Notes: generated by a model not told the origin, from the letters alone. DNA of 64,000 nt from Hevea brasiliensis (GCF_030052815.1 NC_079505.1:80640330-80704329), one strand, 5' to 3'; shown: positions 25,278 to 38,954, counted from the first letter of the stretch. Numbers and translations: made by a program.

Positions 25278-28100
25278 TGCTTGAGAAGCTAAAACCCTAT
25301 TGCTTTCTCTTGTTTACTAATGTAAAATCTTTATATTTTCACAATTTGGGTTTTGGATAAACAAGCAAAGGAATAGAATCCCAAATCCAAGCTCAACTCT
25401 TAAGACGAAGACCGTTGTGCGACCTCTATATATGCAAATGGATATTGACCGAACAGCTCTATTTCTCCATGTTCAAGGAACCTTGTAAAGAAAAAAAAAG
25501 TGTCATGAGCACTTACAAATGCGAAGTAAACTGATAAGAGATAACAAAAAAAAAAAAGCCGAATATAAAGGTATGGAAAGTGAGGAAGAAAGGTAAAAAT
25601 TGAGTAAGAAAAGGAAGGGAAGCCATGAAACTTAAAGAAAAGAAAAGAAAAGAAGAAGGAGAAGAAGCTGTAAACCTGAAAGATGGAGAGATGTTAATAG
25701 AAAGGCGCAATGAAGGAACAGAAGGCCCTAAATACTGGTGTCTTTGGTGAGCAAGAAACGTGGTATGGAAGGCACCTTTATTAGGTAGTTTTAGCTTCTC
25801 TCTATGCTTTATAATTAACTTTTAGTGGTGTAGCAATGATAATTCTTCCTCATTTGACCAGAAACAACTCATCTCAGTTTCATCCTTCATGCATGTAAAT
25901 CTCATAATTAATAAGCTAATAACCCCATTTGTTATTTGTGGAAAAGAATTATCATGGAGATAAGACAAACCAATGAGCTTTAGGTCTGTAACTTCATTGC
26001 TTGTTTCATCTGCATACCAATATTATCTAAATTGAATTATTATATAATATAATGAGTTCGAAAAGGGTAGAATATGGAAAATTATTATTATAAAATTTGT
26101 ATAAAGAAAATGGTTTTTCAAATCTTTATTCCAATGGGTGAGAAATGAGAACAGCTATGTGAATGCATGGAAGTCACCACAGAAGCAGCCGTTTTCTGGC
26201 TCTCTCAAATTTTGCTAATGTCTCTGTTTTTGTCAAAATGACTTATTTAACCCTCCCTGTTCATGCTATTACCATAAAAAACGACACTTGTGGCACCAAG
26301 CAAAATCAAATTGGTCAATTTTCCAGGTGACAAAATCAGGATTATTCTATTCATAAGTAAATGAATAATTCCATAGGATCTATATATCCAAAACCAGGGT
26401 TTTTGAAACTTGTATTAGATACAAATTTAGAATGATTTAAGTTACTGGGTTTTAACGCTATAATTCCAAATTAACCAAAGATTAATTGAGAGATGCAAAT
26501 AATTAATTAATTCACTAATTACTTCTTTTTATGACCATAAATTTACATCTTCTTTCGGGGGGCCATCCTAATTAATTATGAATTTTCAGTTTCTTGTGAG
26601 GGTGATGTGCAAGGGGAGAAAGTGCTTTGTGATGGAGAACCATTTAAGTTGGTTAGGTGAAAGAAAGTTCAAAGCATTGGATATTTTTTTTTTAACAATT
26701 GTGCATTGGAAGCTAATTCGTCTACTCTAGATAAGAAGGATTTGCAAGGTCAATGGTGATTGAAGAAACAAACCAAAATAGAGTTATTAAAGTCTTTAAA
26801 ATAATAATTAAAAAAAATATTTATATATTTAATTATTTTATAAGACATTGAAGTTCTAAATGAAAAAAAATGCTTTTATAAAATTTATCATTTTAAATGT
26901 TATTAAAAAATAATTTTAAAAAATATTTATTGTTTTTAAATTCTTATAATTAAATATGTTAAATTTAATTAACATATATAGGCACTATAATTACTTTAAG
27001 GCGACTTTCCTTGAGCATGGACACTTGAACAAACTCGGGCAAAAAATGACTTGTGTTGACTTAAACATTTTACATTTTTATGAAAATATTGTGCATAAAC
27101 ATCATATTTCAATTTAGGATATAATTAAAAAATAAATAAATAATTTTTCAAATTATGTATTATTCTATTTCGATAATATTTAGCACATTAATTTCTAATT
27201 TGTATTTGATTACATACAACAAAAGAATATTTTATTTTCTTCATCAAATTTTAAATTGTAATTATGGTGGTTTATAAAACTAAATTAAAAATTAGATAAA
27301 TGTCATATATTTTTCTAAATTTCCCATCTAAAATCACTAAAAAAAAAAATTATAATCCTTGCGCACGATAATCCAATGGGCAACTTTACAGGTGTTAGTG
27401 CAGATGATAAAAACGTTTCAACAACAAATAATAAAAAGAAACCAAAATTAAAAGAAAGAAAAATCAGGGTAAAGAGGCGTTGTCGAAACTCGAAAGCTAT
27501 CCGCTTGACAATATCTTGGAAAAAGCCTTGGGACCCTTGTAGGGGGCAAAATGGTATTTGCATTCCTCATTTAATTATTGTAATAACTAAATAGGTTAGG
27601 CCTTTCCCATATTAAATTATTATTAACAAACCATAATGACAAAAGTAGCCTTTCTTTTTCTGGCAAATATACCCAATCACAGCCTAACGCGTTTGGGCTT
27701 TCTGCTTCCATGAGGAATTTCAATCGTCTGGGTAACCTGACAAATTAGTCAACGTCCATATCTGCCACGTAAGCATCCAAAAGAAAAAACAAAAAACAAA
27801 ATTCGAAGAAATTGTGAAATTTTGACACTGCGATGCATGGCCACACCATTCTCCATTTCAAGCGAACCTCAAGCTGCCACTTGGCTGCGAATAATTGGAT
27901 TGATTAGAATGACTAAACACGCTTGGATTAGCTTAATATAATTTAAAACAAGGGTTGACTGTAAACCCAATGGACGGCTGGGCTAGAATTTGTGGGCCCT
28001 GTTTCTTTTGTACCGACATGTGGGTATGATGAGGACACACATATGGTGAACTGTGATTGGTGGAAAAGCCCGGGAACTTTGGCATTTGGAATTAAGCAAA
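25278..28100 (-). promoter_or_regulatory. NAC upstream region
   Basis: Reading on minus upstream of the start: a TATATAG at 25425–25431 is a candidate TATA element. A pyrimidine-rich stretch (25540–25670 on minus) resembles a 5' leader or a downstream-intron polypyrimidine tract. A less AT-rich segment at 27650–28100 carries CCACGT and GGGCCC motifs. No other gene is visible. Transcript ends cannot be fixed without RNA evidence. Confidence 0.35.
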
Positions 28101-31100
28101 GGTCACTTGGTTTGACTAGCTACACTTATTTGGTTTAAGACTTGAAAATCCTGATTAGCATTTTAATTAGAAACTAATGATTGACCCAGGACATAAAACT
28201 CAAACCATTCCAATATAACAAATGAAGAGCACAAACTCCTTGATTTTTTTTACAGAGCACATCATTTTAAGGCTGCCACGCAGCGTTGATGATAGAGTTG
28301 AGGTTTGGTTGGTGGGAATATAAAATAGTCAAACTATTTGAGAGCAATTGGAAGCCACAAGAAATTTGGCTTAGTAAGAACTCAGCTAAATTCGATTTAT
28401 CTTTTTAATAAATTGAGTTTGAGTTTAAATTTTAGATTTATTTAATAAAAAGTCAAGTTTAATCTCTCTAATACTCAACTCGTTAATATTTATAAATTAA
28501 TTCTTTTATAGTCTCATAAATGCTTATTGAATTAATTTTCAAATAAGCTTATTTGACATGTTAGTGAGACAACTCAATTTAAAAAGCTTGTGACTCACCT
28601 AGTTCACAATTTCATTAGATTAACCACAAAATAATTTTAATATTAATACACTAATAAATCAATAATGATGGATTTCTTAATTGCAAAATAAATTTTGAAT
28701 TAATATAATAATAGATTAATACTGGATTGCTGCTTTAACATATTAATAATGAATGCTCTATTGCTAGATGAATCCTAATTTACAGCACAAATTAAATTAC
28801 CGTTGAATTTAGGAAAAGAATTAGCAATAGAAAAAATTACTATCATTTTTTTTTTAGAGAAATGGAGGAGCTAAAGCTCGAAACAAGCAACTAGCTACGT
28901 ACAACTGCGGGGATGAGAGACCCCAGAAAGATCATAATGAAGCCATAGAACAATACCTGCAGGAGAAACTTGAAAAACTGAAATTTTTGATAAGAAGAGC
29001 TAGCGAAATCAGCCAGTCAGTCAGCAGAGAAAGTCAATGGTGAAAATTAGTAACAAAATTTATAGTATAAAATTTTCTGTTGCTAAATATTTTTTAAAAT
29101 TTACTATTTGTATTTTTTTACAATTATTTCATAGATAACTATTTTGAAAATTTGACTTGTCAGTAAATTAATGTTATTTTCTTGTAGTCATTAAATATAT
29201 AGATATTATATTTTTCATTTAAAATTATAAGGGGGAATTAAAATAGAATTTAAAAATCCAAGTGACTATAAAATAAGAATTGACACAGACAACATAGGAA
29301 TTAAAAAATTAAAAAATAAAAGTTTGGAGGCTGTAACCAACTTAATTTCCATAATTGTGAGGCGGTTGATCCTTAGGGATCTCAACTTTTACCCGTCAAA
29401 GTTCAAAGCCTTAATCCCAATATCACCTCATTATTCCTTATTATATATTATATAATATAAGGTTAAAAGATTAGTTGATAAAAAAATATTGAGATAAATA
29501 CCATTTTCTCATATTTTAACTTTTATGAACATACAATATATGTATAAATATTACTATATTATTAAGGTAAATTGACTAAGGCGACTATTTGGGTAATTTT
29601 TTACGTGCACATAATTGGTATTATTTATTATAGAAAAAAAATGTAAATAAGATTTTATTATCAGGGTTAGGTAGCTTTAAGGAAAAAAAAAAAAAGTGTC
29701 AAACTCAAACATTAATTAGAATTTTGTGAAATTTTAAACATTCCCTTTTAGAGTAATATGGTTTTGCAAATTATTATTATTGGTTTATTAGTATTTGTGT
29801 TTGAATAGCGACTGAAAACCTAAAACATATAAAATTTGATAATCGTAGTTGTTCAGGTGATTCTATTTTTAACAGTCAAATCAAAATGGTTCCCAAAGCA
29901 AGAGATTCCAATTTGTATAATTAAGTTGCTATAAAGCAAGACATTCCAATGTATATAATTAAGTTGCTATATTAGGTATAGAATTTAAGCAAGTCAACTA
30001 GAAATTCTATAATTAATAAGTTTGTTTTATTATTTTGAAACTTTGAATTAATGCATATGGAGATTTAAAAAAAAAATTAGTAAAATGGTTTGAATTAAAT
30101 TATATTGATATATCAATGCGTAATTATCATACATAGACGCTTAATTTTATAAATATTTTTATAAAAATTATTAAATTTTAATTTTATTTATAAAATTCAT
30201 TGAAATTTAATTTAGTTTCATAAAAGACATTATAATTAAAAATTAAATATTTTCAAATTAATCTGTAGACTTGTCAACTAAATTATAAATAAAATTTCTT
30301 TTCTATTATCCTAAGATTAAGGTGGGTAGGATCAAAAAATCTAATTTAGCTGCTGCCAGCATCAACTGCACATTCACCAGCAACACTTAACTCGCTTTTT
30401 AAAAAAAAAAACTACAAGACAACTTGGAAAACAACATAACAAAGGAACTGTCCAACATCAGAAGGAAAGAACATAACATCTCATTTAACACAAGAACCTC
30501 TCCTGCTTAGCATCCAAAGAAAATCGAGGGATGTGCATCTTGTTGAATTAAAGGTAAATTAACGATTCATACCATGATTTTGTTGATTCGAAAGTTTGAA
30601 TCTTGATGAAGATGCTGAAAGTTGTTTATCTTCGTTAAATACATAGCTCAAAACAATTAAATCTTCTAATAAATAATTAAAAAAATTACTTGTCTCCATT
30701 TAAATAGTTTAAACCACATATTAATAATTATTATTATTATTATTATGGTTTTTCTATATTGCAATAATATATTTTTCTGTTTTAGAAAATTATTATATAT
30801 ATGTGGGGTGATTAGTTTTATTTTAGATAAAAGTAATGGATAGAAACTCAAATTTAAATTTATTGGATAAATAGTATATCTTTATTCATTAAATTAAATT
30901 AGATTAGGTACAAAAATATATGTAATCTGGCATATTATTATTATTAGTAATTTTAATTATTTTTTATTGACAAAGTAAAATTTAAAAAATATATATATTT
31001 GTCTGACTACAAAACAATCATGAGCTGCCGTTACGCGATTAGAGACTGCATATTTATTTTTAAGGACAATTTGAATCAGGGGATTAGAGAATTCCACTTT

Positions 31101-32168
31101 GATTAATTTGTCATTATGTGCCTTAATAATAAATAAATACATAAATAAACAAAACAAGAGGTGTTACCACCTCATTATATATTTGACCATTACGTAAAAA
31201 TATATAGTTTATGAGCACGCAGATATTTTATTCATCTAATTGATAAATATATGAGTTTTTATTTTTATTAATTAATATTTAATTTAATTATAAAATTATT
31301 TCAAAGGCTAGAATATATAGAAGAGCAAAAGAATTCCAAGTGATAAAATTCCAATTGGGGTTGGTGAGAGAAGGTGGCCATGTGAAAGGGACAGTGATTA
31401 TATATATATAGTAAATGATTTAAAGGTAACAAATTCTCTCATAAATGAAGAACATAATTAATTTATAATGATTAATGGAGTGAGATTTATTTTATTTTTA
31501 ATAAAATAAAATTTTAAAAAATGAGAAAAAAACCTAAGATCCAAATAATCCAATGAACACCGAGTTGGTTCAACAACAAAAACAAAACTACATGATCATC
31601 CTAACGCCAAATGGGTTTCATATTGACAAATGCATCTCTTTCATTCCATTGCCAATTTGGTTTTTGTTAATAAAATAATCGAAAATGAATATAAACTTTT
31701 TGGCGTTTTGGATCCTAATTATTGATATAGAATTAATTTTTGATAAATAATAATAATAATAATAATATAGTTGTGGAATTTGTTTTAAATGTTTAATGGC
31801 TAAGCATTCAAAATAAGAAAATTTTGATAATAATTTTAACTACTAATTTTTGACATTTCAACATGTTAGTCAATAATATCTGATTGCTGGCCACTAATAA
31901 AAGCCAAAATTAATAATTCCAATAATAAAAAAAATATATAGTTTTTAAAAATATTTTGGCTAGTTGATAATTTGGGTTGGGTTCCCTTGTGAAACTTGGA
32001 TCTGTATGGATCTTTTATTGGTACTAGCCAGGCCTTCTTATGGCAATGAACTTGGTTAATAATAATAAAATAAAAAGACAAATTCCACCTTAATCCTTTT
32101 TCATACTGTATAATGCACACTGAACTGTTAAAACGTGTATACGTAGAAATATTGTGGAATTATGGATA
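28101..32168. other. intergenic DNA, no recognised gene
   Basis: AT-rich. Short less AT-rich patches at 28860–29040 and 30330–30640 look like fragments of something older, but I cannot assign them. Position 31380–31440 contains (TA)n. Nothing reads as a gene. Confidence 0.45.
29895..29970. repeat. 38-bp tandem duplication
   Basis: Two adjacent 38-bp units beginning AAAGCAAGAGATTCCAAT differ at three positions. The period equals that of the duplication at 16643, although the sequences are unrelated. Confidence 0.9.
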
Positions 32169-33722
32169 ATGGTGAGTATTCAATGCCTTACCCACCTAAA
32201 ATCAAATTTACGAACCCGTCTCCTCCTCCTCTTCCAACCCAAAACCAAACAATCATTTCTGCGGCTGGCTTCCTCAAAATTGCGTCTGCTTTCTTTGTGT
32301 TGCTCCATATCATCGGCGAATGCATTCCAAAAAGGCACTTCTTTGTCCAAGGAGCAAACCCTTATGTCCCTTCTCAAGAAATGCTCCGCCATGAAAGATT
32401 TGCTACAAATCCATGCTCGTATTATCCAATCTGGCTTTGAACAAAACCTCTTTGTCATAGGCAAAGTCATCGTATTTTGTGCTGATTCAGAGCGTGGAGA
32501 TATGAATTTCGCTGTTCCAGTTTTTGAAAATATTGGAAACCCAGATGGGTTTCTTTGGAATACAATGATTAGGGGTTTTAGCAAGACTTCTGAGCCTCTA
32601 AAAGCCTTTGACTACTATAAGAGAATGCAAGGGAAAGGATTGGTGGCGGATAATTTCACTTTCTCTTCCTTGCTCAAGGCTTGTGGGCAGGTGGGCTCAG
32701 TTTTGTTGGCCGAACAAATGCATTGCAGTACATTAAAGCATGGTCTCGAATCACACCTCTTCGTTAGGAACGCTCTAATACATATGTACGGCATGTTCAA
32801 GTACATTGAAACATCACGCCAGCTGTTTGAAGAAATTCCCAGTCCAGAATTAGTAGCATGGAACACGATTATTGGTTGCTATGTCTATTGCGGTAGGTGC
32901 AGAGAAGCACTTGATATGTTCTCTCGGATGTTGAAATTTGGTATAGAGCCTGATGAAGCCACATTGGTTGAAACCCTTGCAGCATGCTCTGCGCTGGGAG
33001 CATTAGATTTTGGGAAATGGGTTCATTCTTGTATTAGTAATACTGGTCTTGGGAGCATTTTAGAGGTCAATAATTCGCTGATTGATATGTATGCTAAGTG
33101 TGGTGCTGTGGAAGAGGCGTATGAGACATTCTATAGGATGAAAAAGAGGAATACAATAACATGGAACACAATGATTTTGGGGCTAGCAACTCATGGCCAA
33201 ACAAATGAGGCATTGGCACTATTTTCGAAAATGTTAGAACAGAAGCTTTTGGAACCAGATGGTGTAACTTTCTTGGGGGTTCTTTGTGCTTGCAGCCATG
33301 GCGGGATGGTGGAAGAAGGAAGAAAATTTTTTGGTATTATGAGCAAAGAATATCTTATTCAACCAACAATAAAGCACTATGGGTGCATGGTGGATATTCT
33401 GGGTCGTGCTGGGTTTGTGGAGGAGGCCTATGGATTGGTAAGGAGCATGCCAATGGAGTGCAATGCCATCGTGTGGAGGACATTGTTGGCCGCTTGTAGG
33501 TTGCATGGAAATGTTGAACTCGGGAAGCAGGTGCGGAGACATCTTTTGCAATTAGAACCAAATCATAGCAGCGATTATGTTCTTCTTTCAAACATGTATG
33601 CAAGTGTGGGGCAGTGGAATGAAGTAATGAAAGTGAGAAAATCAATGCTGAACACGGGAGTTCAGAAACCTGAGCCTGGCAATAGCTTCATTCGTATGCA
33701 TCCTAGCAGGAGTAAGGATTAA
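32169..33722 (+). CDS. PLS-class pentatricopeptide repeat (PPR) protein, E type
   Basis: Predicted organelle RNA-binding protein of 517 aa, without introns as usual for the family. In-frame sequence upstream of 32169 begins with GTG, so the ATG at 32169 (MVSIQCL) is the first methionine. Residues 1–55 are rich in Ser, Leu, Arg and Lys with no acidic residues, as in a mitochondrial or plastid transit peptide. PPR units are visible from about residue 75: WNTMIRGFSK (130), WNTIIGCYVYCG (231), SLIDMYAKCGAVEEA (303), WNTMILGLATHGQTNEAL (332) and PDGVTFLGVLCACSHGG (363). CMVDILGRAGFVEEA (406) is followed by the E motif WRTLLAACRLHGNVELG (436), YVLLSNMYASVGQW (470) and GNSFI (504). It stops without a DYW deaminase domain. 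Such proteins usually act in organelle RNA editing or processing, with any deaminase supplied in trans; the target RNA cannot be inferred. It converges on the MPO1-like gene, 372 bp between stop codons. Confidence 0.93.
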   Translation: MVSIQCLTHLKSNLRTRLLLLFQPKTKQSFLRLASSKLRLLSLCCSISSANAFQKGTSLSKEQTLMSLLKKCSAMKDLLQIHARIIQSGFEQNLFVIGKVIVFCADSERGDMNFAVPVFENIGNPDGFLWNTMIRGFSKTSEPLKAFDYYKRMQGKGLVADNFTFSSLLKACGQVGSVLLAEQMHCSTLKHGLESHLFVRNALIHMYGMFKYIETSRQLFEEIPSPELVAWNTIIGCYVYCGRCREALDMFSRMLKFGIEPDEATLVETLAACSALGALDFGKWVHSCISNTGLGSILEVNNSLIDMYAKCGAVEEAYETFYRMKKRNTITWNTMILGLATHGQTNEALALFSKMLEQKLLEPDGVTFLGVLCACSHGGMVEEGRKFFGIMSKEYLIQPTIKHYGCMVDILGRAGFVEEAYGLVRSMPMECNAIVWRTLLAACRLHGNVELGKQVRRHLLQLEPNHSSDYVLLSNMYASVGQWNEVMKVRKSMLNTGVQKPEPGNSFIRMHPSRSKD

Positions 33723-34094
33723 ATTCCTCACATGTCACTGCAAACACGAGATATTATCTTCTTGCAATCATAATCCTTGATTTGAAAAATGGAGATTTCA
33801 GATTTGAGTTATCGAGTCAATCAGCTTCTTGTAAAGCAAACGGATACTGCTACTGCAACTTGAGATATGCTGAAATTGGGAAATGTTCACAACAGAGCAT
33901 TTGAACAATTTGTGAGTTTTAGAGATCTTAGACATGTTCCTGGTGTTGGCAATAAGAACTGTCCAAGAACTCCAAGAAACCTTGCAGTACATAAAAGATG
34001 TCTCTAGTTTCATACTACAACATCACTAGACAAATTTTCCATTGTGCTTAGAAGTTGAAGTGCACAATTTTTGTCTGTTTGGTGACTCTGTAAG

Positions 34095-36547
34095 CTAAGT
34101 GGATTTCTTTTGTTTATTATCCTTCCATTCCTTGATCTCCGCATCTATTTTTGCTTTAACGCTTGCATGAAACCCTGAATATGGTTCATATCCAAAGGCC
34201 GATTGAATAACCTGTAATGATACCACCATAATAAATACTATAGTCATTTCTCGAATTTCAATGAGAATTTAAACAGAACCTTGTTCTGCTACAGAATCAA
34301 ACGGCAAACCTCAAGCAATACAAAGAAAGGAGCCATTAGAAGGGCTTGTGCAAGGTTGTCAAGAATAGCAGGAACCCGTTTCTACATAAGAATACATCAG
34401 TTAGGATTACAAATTTAAAGGTAAATGAAAGCAACATTTGTTATTCACAAATCACAATATTATGGAATACTACAAAGTACCTACCTCAAACACCCCATGG
34501 CCTAGAAACTGTCCAGTCCAACAAAACAACTGTGCTGCCAGCACAACCTGGTTCAAATTGATATCGTAGCCAGTTAGAGTCCAAAAATTCATCAAATTTA
34601 AATAAGTTTGTCAACTGCTTATGCCATCATATTTGAAATTATTGTTTTGGAGTCATGAATTCCAGCTAGGCCCTGGCAATTCCAGCTATAAAGACATCCT
34701 ACATAAATTTCTCTTCTAGTAATGCCCTCGAGATACTCCCCGCAATTACAATATTCTACTGTATTGCTTTGGTATTTATCCTTGGGGAATTTTAAAGATG
34801 AACTATGGTTTTCATAGAAATGCTATTGTCCTTCAAGAAACCAATAGCTGAAACTCTCAAGCTTGCTAGTTTAGTTAGTAAGATAACCGAACTACAGAAG
34901 ATTTTTATCAATCCTATGTTATCTGGAAGTAACTCCCAGAGAAATCTTCCTAACTGATGCAGCAACTAGAATTCAAGGTTTGTTATTTTCTTTTCAACAA
35001 CAGTAATACATCTGATAGAAAACATGACTCCATATATTTATGAACAATCAGATCTATTTCAAACAATTGAAATGACTTTACAGATGTTTTCATGTTCTAT
35101 CTTATTTTTCTATTTACCAAGTTAGCATGGTGCTATTTAAATGAAAAGGTCTCGGCAAAGCTTCAATATGGTACAAACATGATAGTGAACAATGATAGAC
35201 AAATTCAAGGAAACAAAGATAATATTGATGTGGGAAAAGATGTTGGGATAGATGAAAATGACATGCAGACAAATTCGCATACATGGTTCAAGTAATTTAA
35301 AATTTTTGATCAGCCACTGCAGCTTGCCCTGAAAAATTTGAAGATTTAATAAAGGCAATAGTTTCAAACTTTTCCAATTAGCTACAGTGGCAAGCAATTT
35401 CGTTTTCTTGCATTCTAAAGTGAACAAAGCTATATGAAATTAGAGCTCTTCGATTCCACCAGATTTCCAAATTTCCACAGGTTATTTTTGTGTTTTTGTG
35501 CTCCATACAGACAAGGATTGTACTTGCGTTGACTAATAAGCAGACTGGGGCTGCTCTGCTTCAGCATCTCAAATACTGCATTTGGTACCTGCTAAAGTGG
35601 TAAACACTAGTTTGGCAATCCCCAAATGTATTTCCAAACACAATTAATCGCATCTAGCAATTATCCCGTAATTGCTGTCTGCTGAGGGTCAATCCTACAT
35701 GATGATGAACACCCAAATTGGATATTCGTCTTCTTCTTTTGTTTTTGCACTCGAGAATATGAAACGAACAATCTAATAAACACGGTTCATGGCAAAAGCA
35801 AAAAAAAAAAAAAAAAAAAAGGATCAAAACCACTATTGCCGGTTGTAACATACAGGCATATAGCCCTCATTTAAGGTCTGCAGCAGCCTTGATACAATAT
35901 TCATAGAGGGGCGACTTTATGCTTCTTCTAGATCTACAATAACAATAAAGGAATCGATAGCAAAAAAAAAAAAAGAAACAGGAGATACATATGAGAACAC
36001 AACAACAGAATCCACATGAATTTAATGCTTGCAGAAAAGAAAAACGATTACCGATAAAACAAATATCACAAATTAAAAAAAAAAAAAAAGAAAAAACCCT
36101 AACAATAGCCAAAACACAGAAAATTTCCCATCTTTTTTCTATATCTTCTCGTCAATCAAACAGTTTCTATATCTTTTTCCATAGCCAAACCAAACTTACC
36201 TTCCAAGCCAAAGAATACCCAAGCCTCGCAGAAATGAAACTGGCACCAACCCAACACGCAAAGCAGAGCAGAGCAGCCAGAGTTCCAGCTTTCTTATCCA
36301 AGCACACGTAAAACAAAGCATAGGTTAGAGTGAAAAAGAAGCCAAAATTCAGCAACAACCCATGACCACCAAGCCCAATCTGAGATATATCGTATATCGA
36401 AGGTGTAAAGTAGAAGAGCATAAGAGAAGTGAAGAAGATTGGCCACACAAATAATGTGTGTATCAAAATGTTAACTGGATTGCTATGATATGCACCGTAG
36501 AAGGCAAAGTGGGTCTCCAAATCAAAGATTCCTGCCTTCTTAGCCAT
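34095..36547 (-). CDS. MPO1-like (DUF962) membrane protein, four exons
   Basis: Exons on minus are 36547–36200, 34547–34485, 34381–34310 and 34211–34095; all introns are phase 0 with GT–AG ends, and the first intron is 1.65 kb. The product is 199 aa, the usual size of plant DUF962 proteins. It opens MAKKAGIFDLETHFAFYGAY followed by HSNPVNILIH, the conserved His-containing signature. Several hydrophobic segments follow (LFVWPIFFTSLMLFYF, LLLNFGFFFTLTYALFYV, LAALLCFACWVGASF). Then come QLFCWTGQFLGHGVFEKR and FGYEPYSGFHASV, both typical of the family, and a lysine-rich tail KDNKQKKST. Yeast Mpo1 in this family is an Fe(II)-dependent endoplasmic reticulum dioxygenase that alpha-oxidises 2-hydroxy fatty acids from phytosphingosine. 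The plant role is an inference from that homologue; the tail would suit ER retention. Confidence 0.92.
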
Positions 36548-36699
36548 TGAGATTTTCTCGAGAAAAAAATTGCGAGGCTTTCCAGGGAATTTACGAGAAA
36601 AAAAATGAGAAGAGACTGGAAGACCTGTGACAGGAAAGGAAAAGAAAAGGAGTTGTTGAAGAAGAGAGAGCAGAGCTTAGGAGAACGCAACCACTATTG

Positions 36700-37879
36700 C
36701 GAGCTTTGGTTTTGTTGAACTTTCTTCTCGGAGTAATTGGCTAAGATTCCGTTCCAACAACTCTAAGAAAGATACTATTTTAAAAATATTTATTAAGTAT
36801 TTTTTATTTAAGAAAAATATTATTATAAAAGACTAAGAAATAGAAGACTAAGAAATTGAATAGAAGACCTAGATGAAATTGTTTTAAATTCAAAATAAAC
36901 AGATTTAATTTTATTTTTAATTTTGTTCCAAGCTTATGAGTCAAATTATTATTTTTTTATATAATAAAAATTTTAAAATGATATTTTTAAACAATTAAAC
37001 ATTCAATTATAGATTATTAATATCATAAAAAATTATAATAAAACATATCATTAATCTATAATCTAATTTAATTTATTTATATATAAGTAAAAAATATAAA
37101 TTACATATTGTAATGTAGTCTGTTTATAAAGCTGCTGGTGAAATTATTTAGGGCAATGCAAGATTTGGCATCTCAAGTATTTGAAATGGGCATCACTAAC
37201 ATCGTTATATGGTGGTATTGTTCAAACCACTGGTTTCACCACATCATGTGGAGAGGATTGTAACGCCACTTGCAAATTAAATAGAATTAATTATTTTATT
37301 TATTAAACAAGTATCTAAAACTATAAAACTCTAACCATTACCATAATATGATAAAGAAAATGAAACCAATGGGTCCGTAACCAAAACCATGGTGGGCTGC
37401 GGGTATATGACACGGACAGATACCGTTCAGTGTTCACACACTGAACCTACTCATAAAAAAATAAAAGAGTGTTCACACAATGAATATAAAATAATAATTT
37501 CTATGTATTTGTATCTGCAGGCCACAATTAGAATTCTGTCACCAATGCTTGCATGTATCTTATCCACACGCGGATTGTCTCCCCCGTTTACCGAGAAATT
37601 ATTCCGGATTTTTATAGGTGGCTGTGACAAGATTCAAATGACTCTCCCAAATGCGGAAAATTATCTGTTATGTAAGTAATCTTACAAGTTAATTAAAATT
37701 AATTACGTATCTTACAAATGTAGAAGTGTGATTATAAATGAAAAAACTATTAATTCATTATTTTTATTTATTTGTTAATTTTTTGAATGGCTTGTCATTT
37801 TACATATCTGTCTGTCTTATATGGAATCATGGAGCCATCATTAAATTTCTCTTCAAATACCTAAGGAATGCATATTTTG
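36700..37879. other. intergenic DNA
   Basis: 36548–36720 probably holds the 5' leader and promoter of the MPO1-like gene. The rest has no recognised gene. The 96-codon frame at 37389–37679 has no family resemblance. Confidence 0.45.
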
Positions 37880-38620
37880 CAGTGAGGTGGAAACTTTTAT
37901 ATACTTATTTTTTTATTGCCTAAAAGCGGTAGAAGTTTGGCTAAATTTACCTTTTCAGCTGGGATGCTCCATAATTCTTTGTGAAAAGATGGTTGATTAT
38001 TGGCTTGAGATACATAGACCACTTCTTCTCCTCAACCGGCATAAGGAAATGACTCTTCTTTTTGTGTTTATTTTATGGTTTTTGTGGATGGATAGAAACA
38101 ACCTCATTTTTAATTACCAATTGCGATTTATATCAAGTGATCATTGCTCAAGTTGTAGATGCCTTTGAAAGTTTTAAAGTTACAACTTCTCCAGCTATGC
38201 ATTCAATTCAGATTTCAAATATAACACCTTCCCGATTATGGATTTTTTTACTTTGTTAAAATCAACTTTCTCTGTTAAAATCAACTTTGCTGGAGTATTG
38301 AATGAAAGAGAATTGGCAGGACGATAGTTGTAATTATCAGAAATAATGGAAGTCAGCCTCTGGATTGTTCTTATAAGAAGTATCCGAGTATCTTTAATCC
38401 ACTTATTTTGAAAGTTTCAGCATATAAAAAAGTCCTATGTCTTATATTGAGTAAAAATTTTTCGTCAATCACAATTGAAGGGAACACTTTTTCTGTGATT
38501 CAAGCAATCCAAAATTATTAATGGAATTGTGAAAGATATTGCTTCTTTAATTAATTCTTTACAGCACTATAATGATTATATTTTAATCATAAATAAATAA
38601 AAATAACCATTTTGAACATC
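37880..38620 (+). pseudogene. LINE-type zinc-binding/RNase H (RVT) fossil
   Basis: One frame reads KAVEVWLNLPFQLG and then LFVFILWFLWMDRNNLIFN. This is the 'W.LW..RN..IF' pattern that ends plant reverse-transcriptase zinc-binding domains. After a frame change come AQVVDAFESFKV and then KINFAGVLNEREL, GRIVVIIRNNGSQPL and ITIEGNTFSVIQAIQN, an RVT_3/RNase H-like series. Frame changes and stops separate the parts. It is a decayed LINE end or an RVT_3 gene relic, on the opposite strand to the similar fossil at 13.3 kb. Confidence 0.62.
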
Positions 38621-38954
38621 TTATAAAATTTTAGCCTAAGCCAGGTCGGAATCTCAAGTCACCGTTTGCCACTCGGTCATTTTCATCACTTTACGGGCTG
38701 GATAAATCCTGGCCCATCAACACTTCATATCCAAAGTTCGTAGACTTTTTCCTTCAACTTTGGATGGCTTTGGGTACGTTATCAATTCAGAGGATATGCG
38801 GGTTATCTCCCTCGAAATCAAATCATCCGTATCCAAACAAGTTTGGATGTGTGTGCAATGCAAGGGTGGACGTAAATGGTTTGCTTATCCATTCCCTCCT
38901 GAAAAAAAATTAGATTTCTGACGCTGGTACCCAATTCTCCCACTTCAAGCTATC

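Noticed and set aside
32154..32168. N-terminal extension of the PPR protein by five residues
   Set aside because: It begins with GTG. The first ATG in the frame is at 32169.
32162..32440. 92-codon frame overlapping the PPR start
   Set aside because: It has no resemblance to a known family and lies in an alternative frame of a clear PPR gene.
35092..35295. Frame inside the first intron of the MPO1-like gene
   Set aside because: It lies within a 1.65-kb intron whose flanking exons join in frame. AT-rich and no domain.
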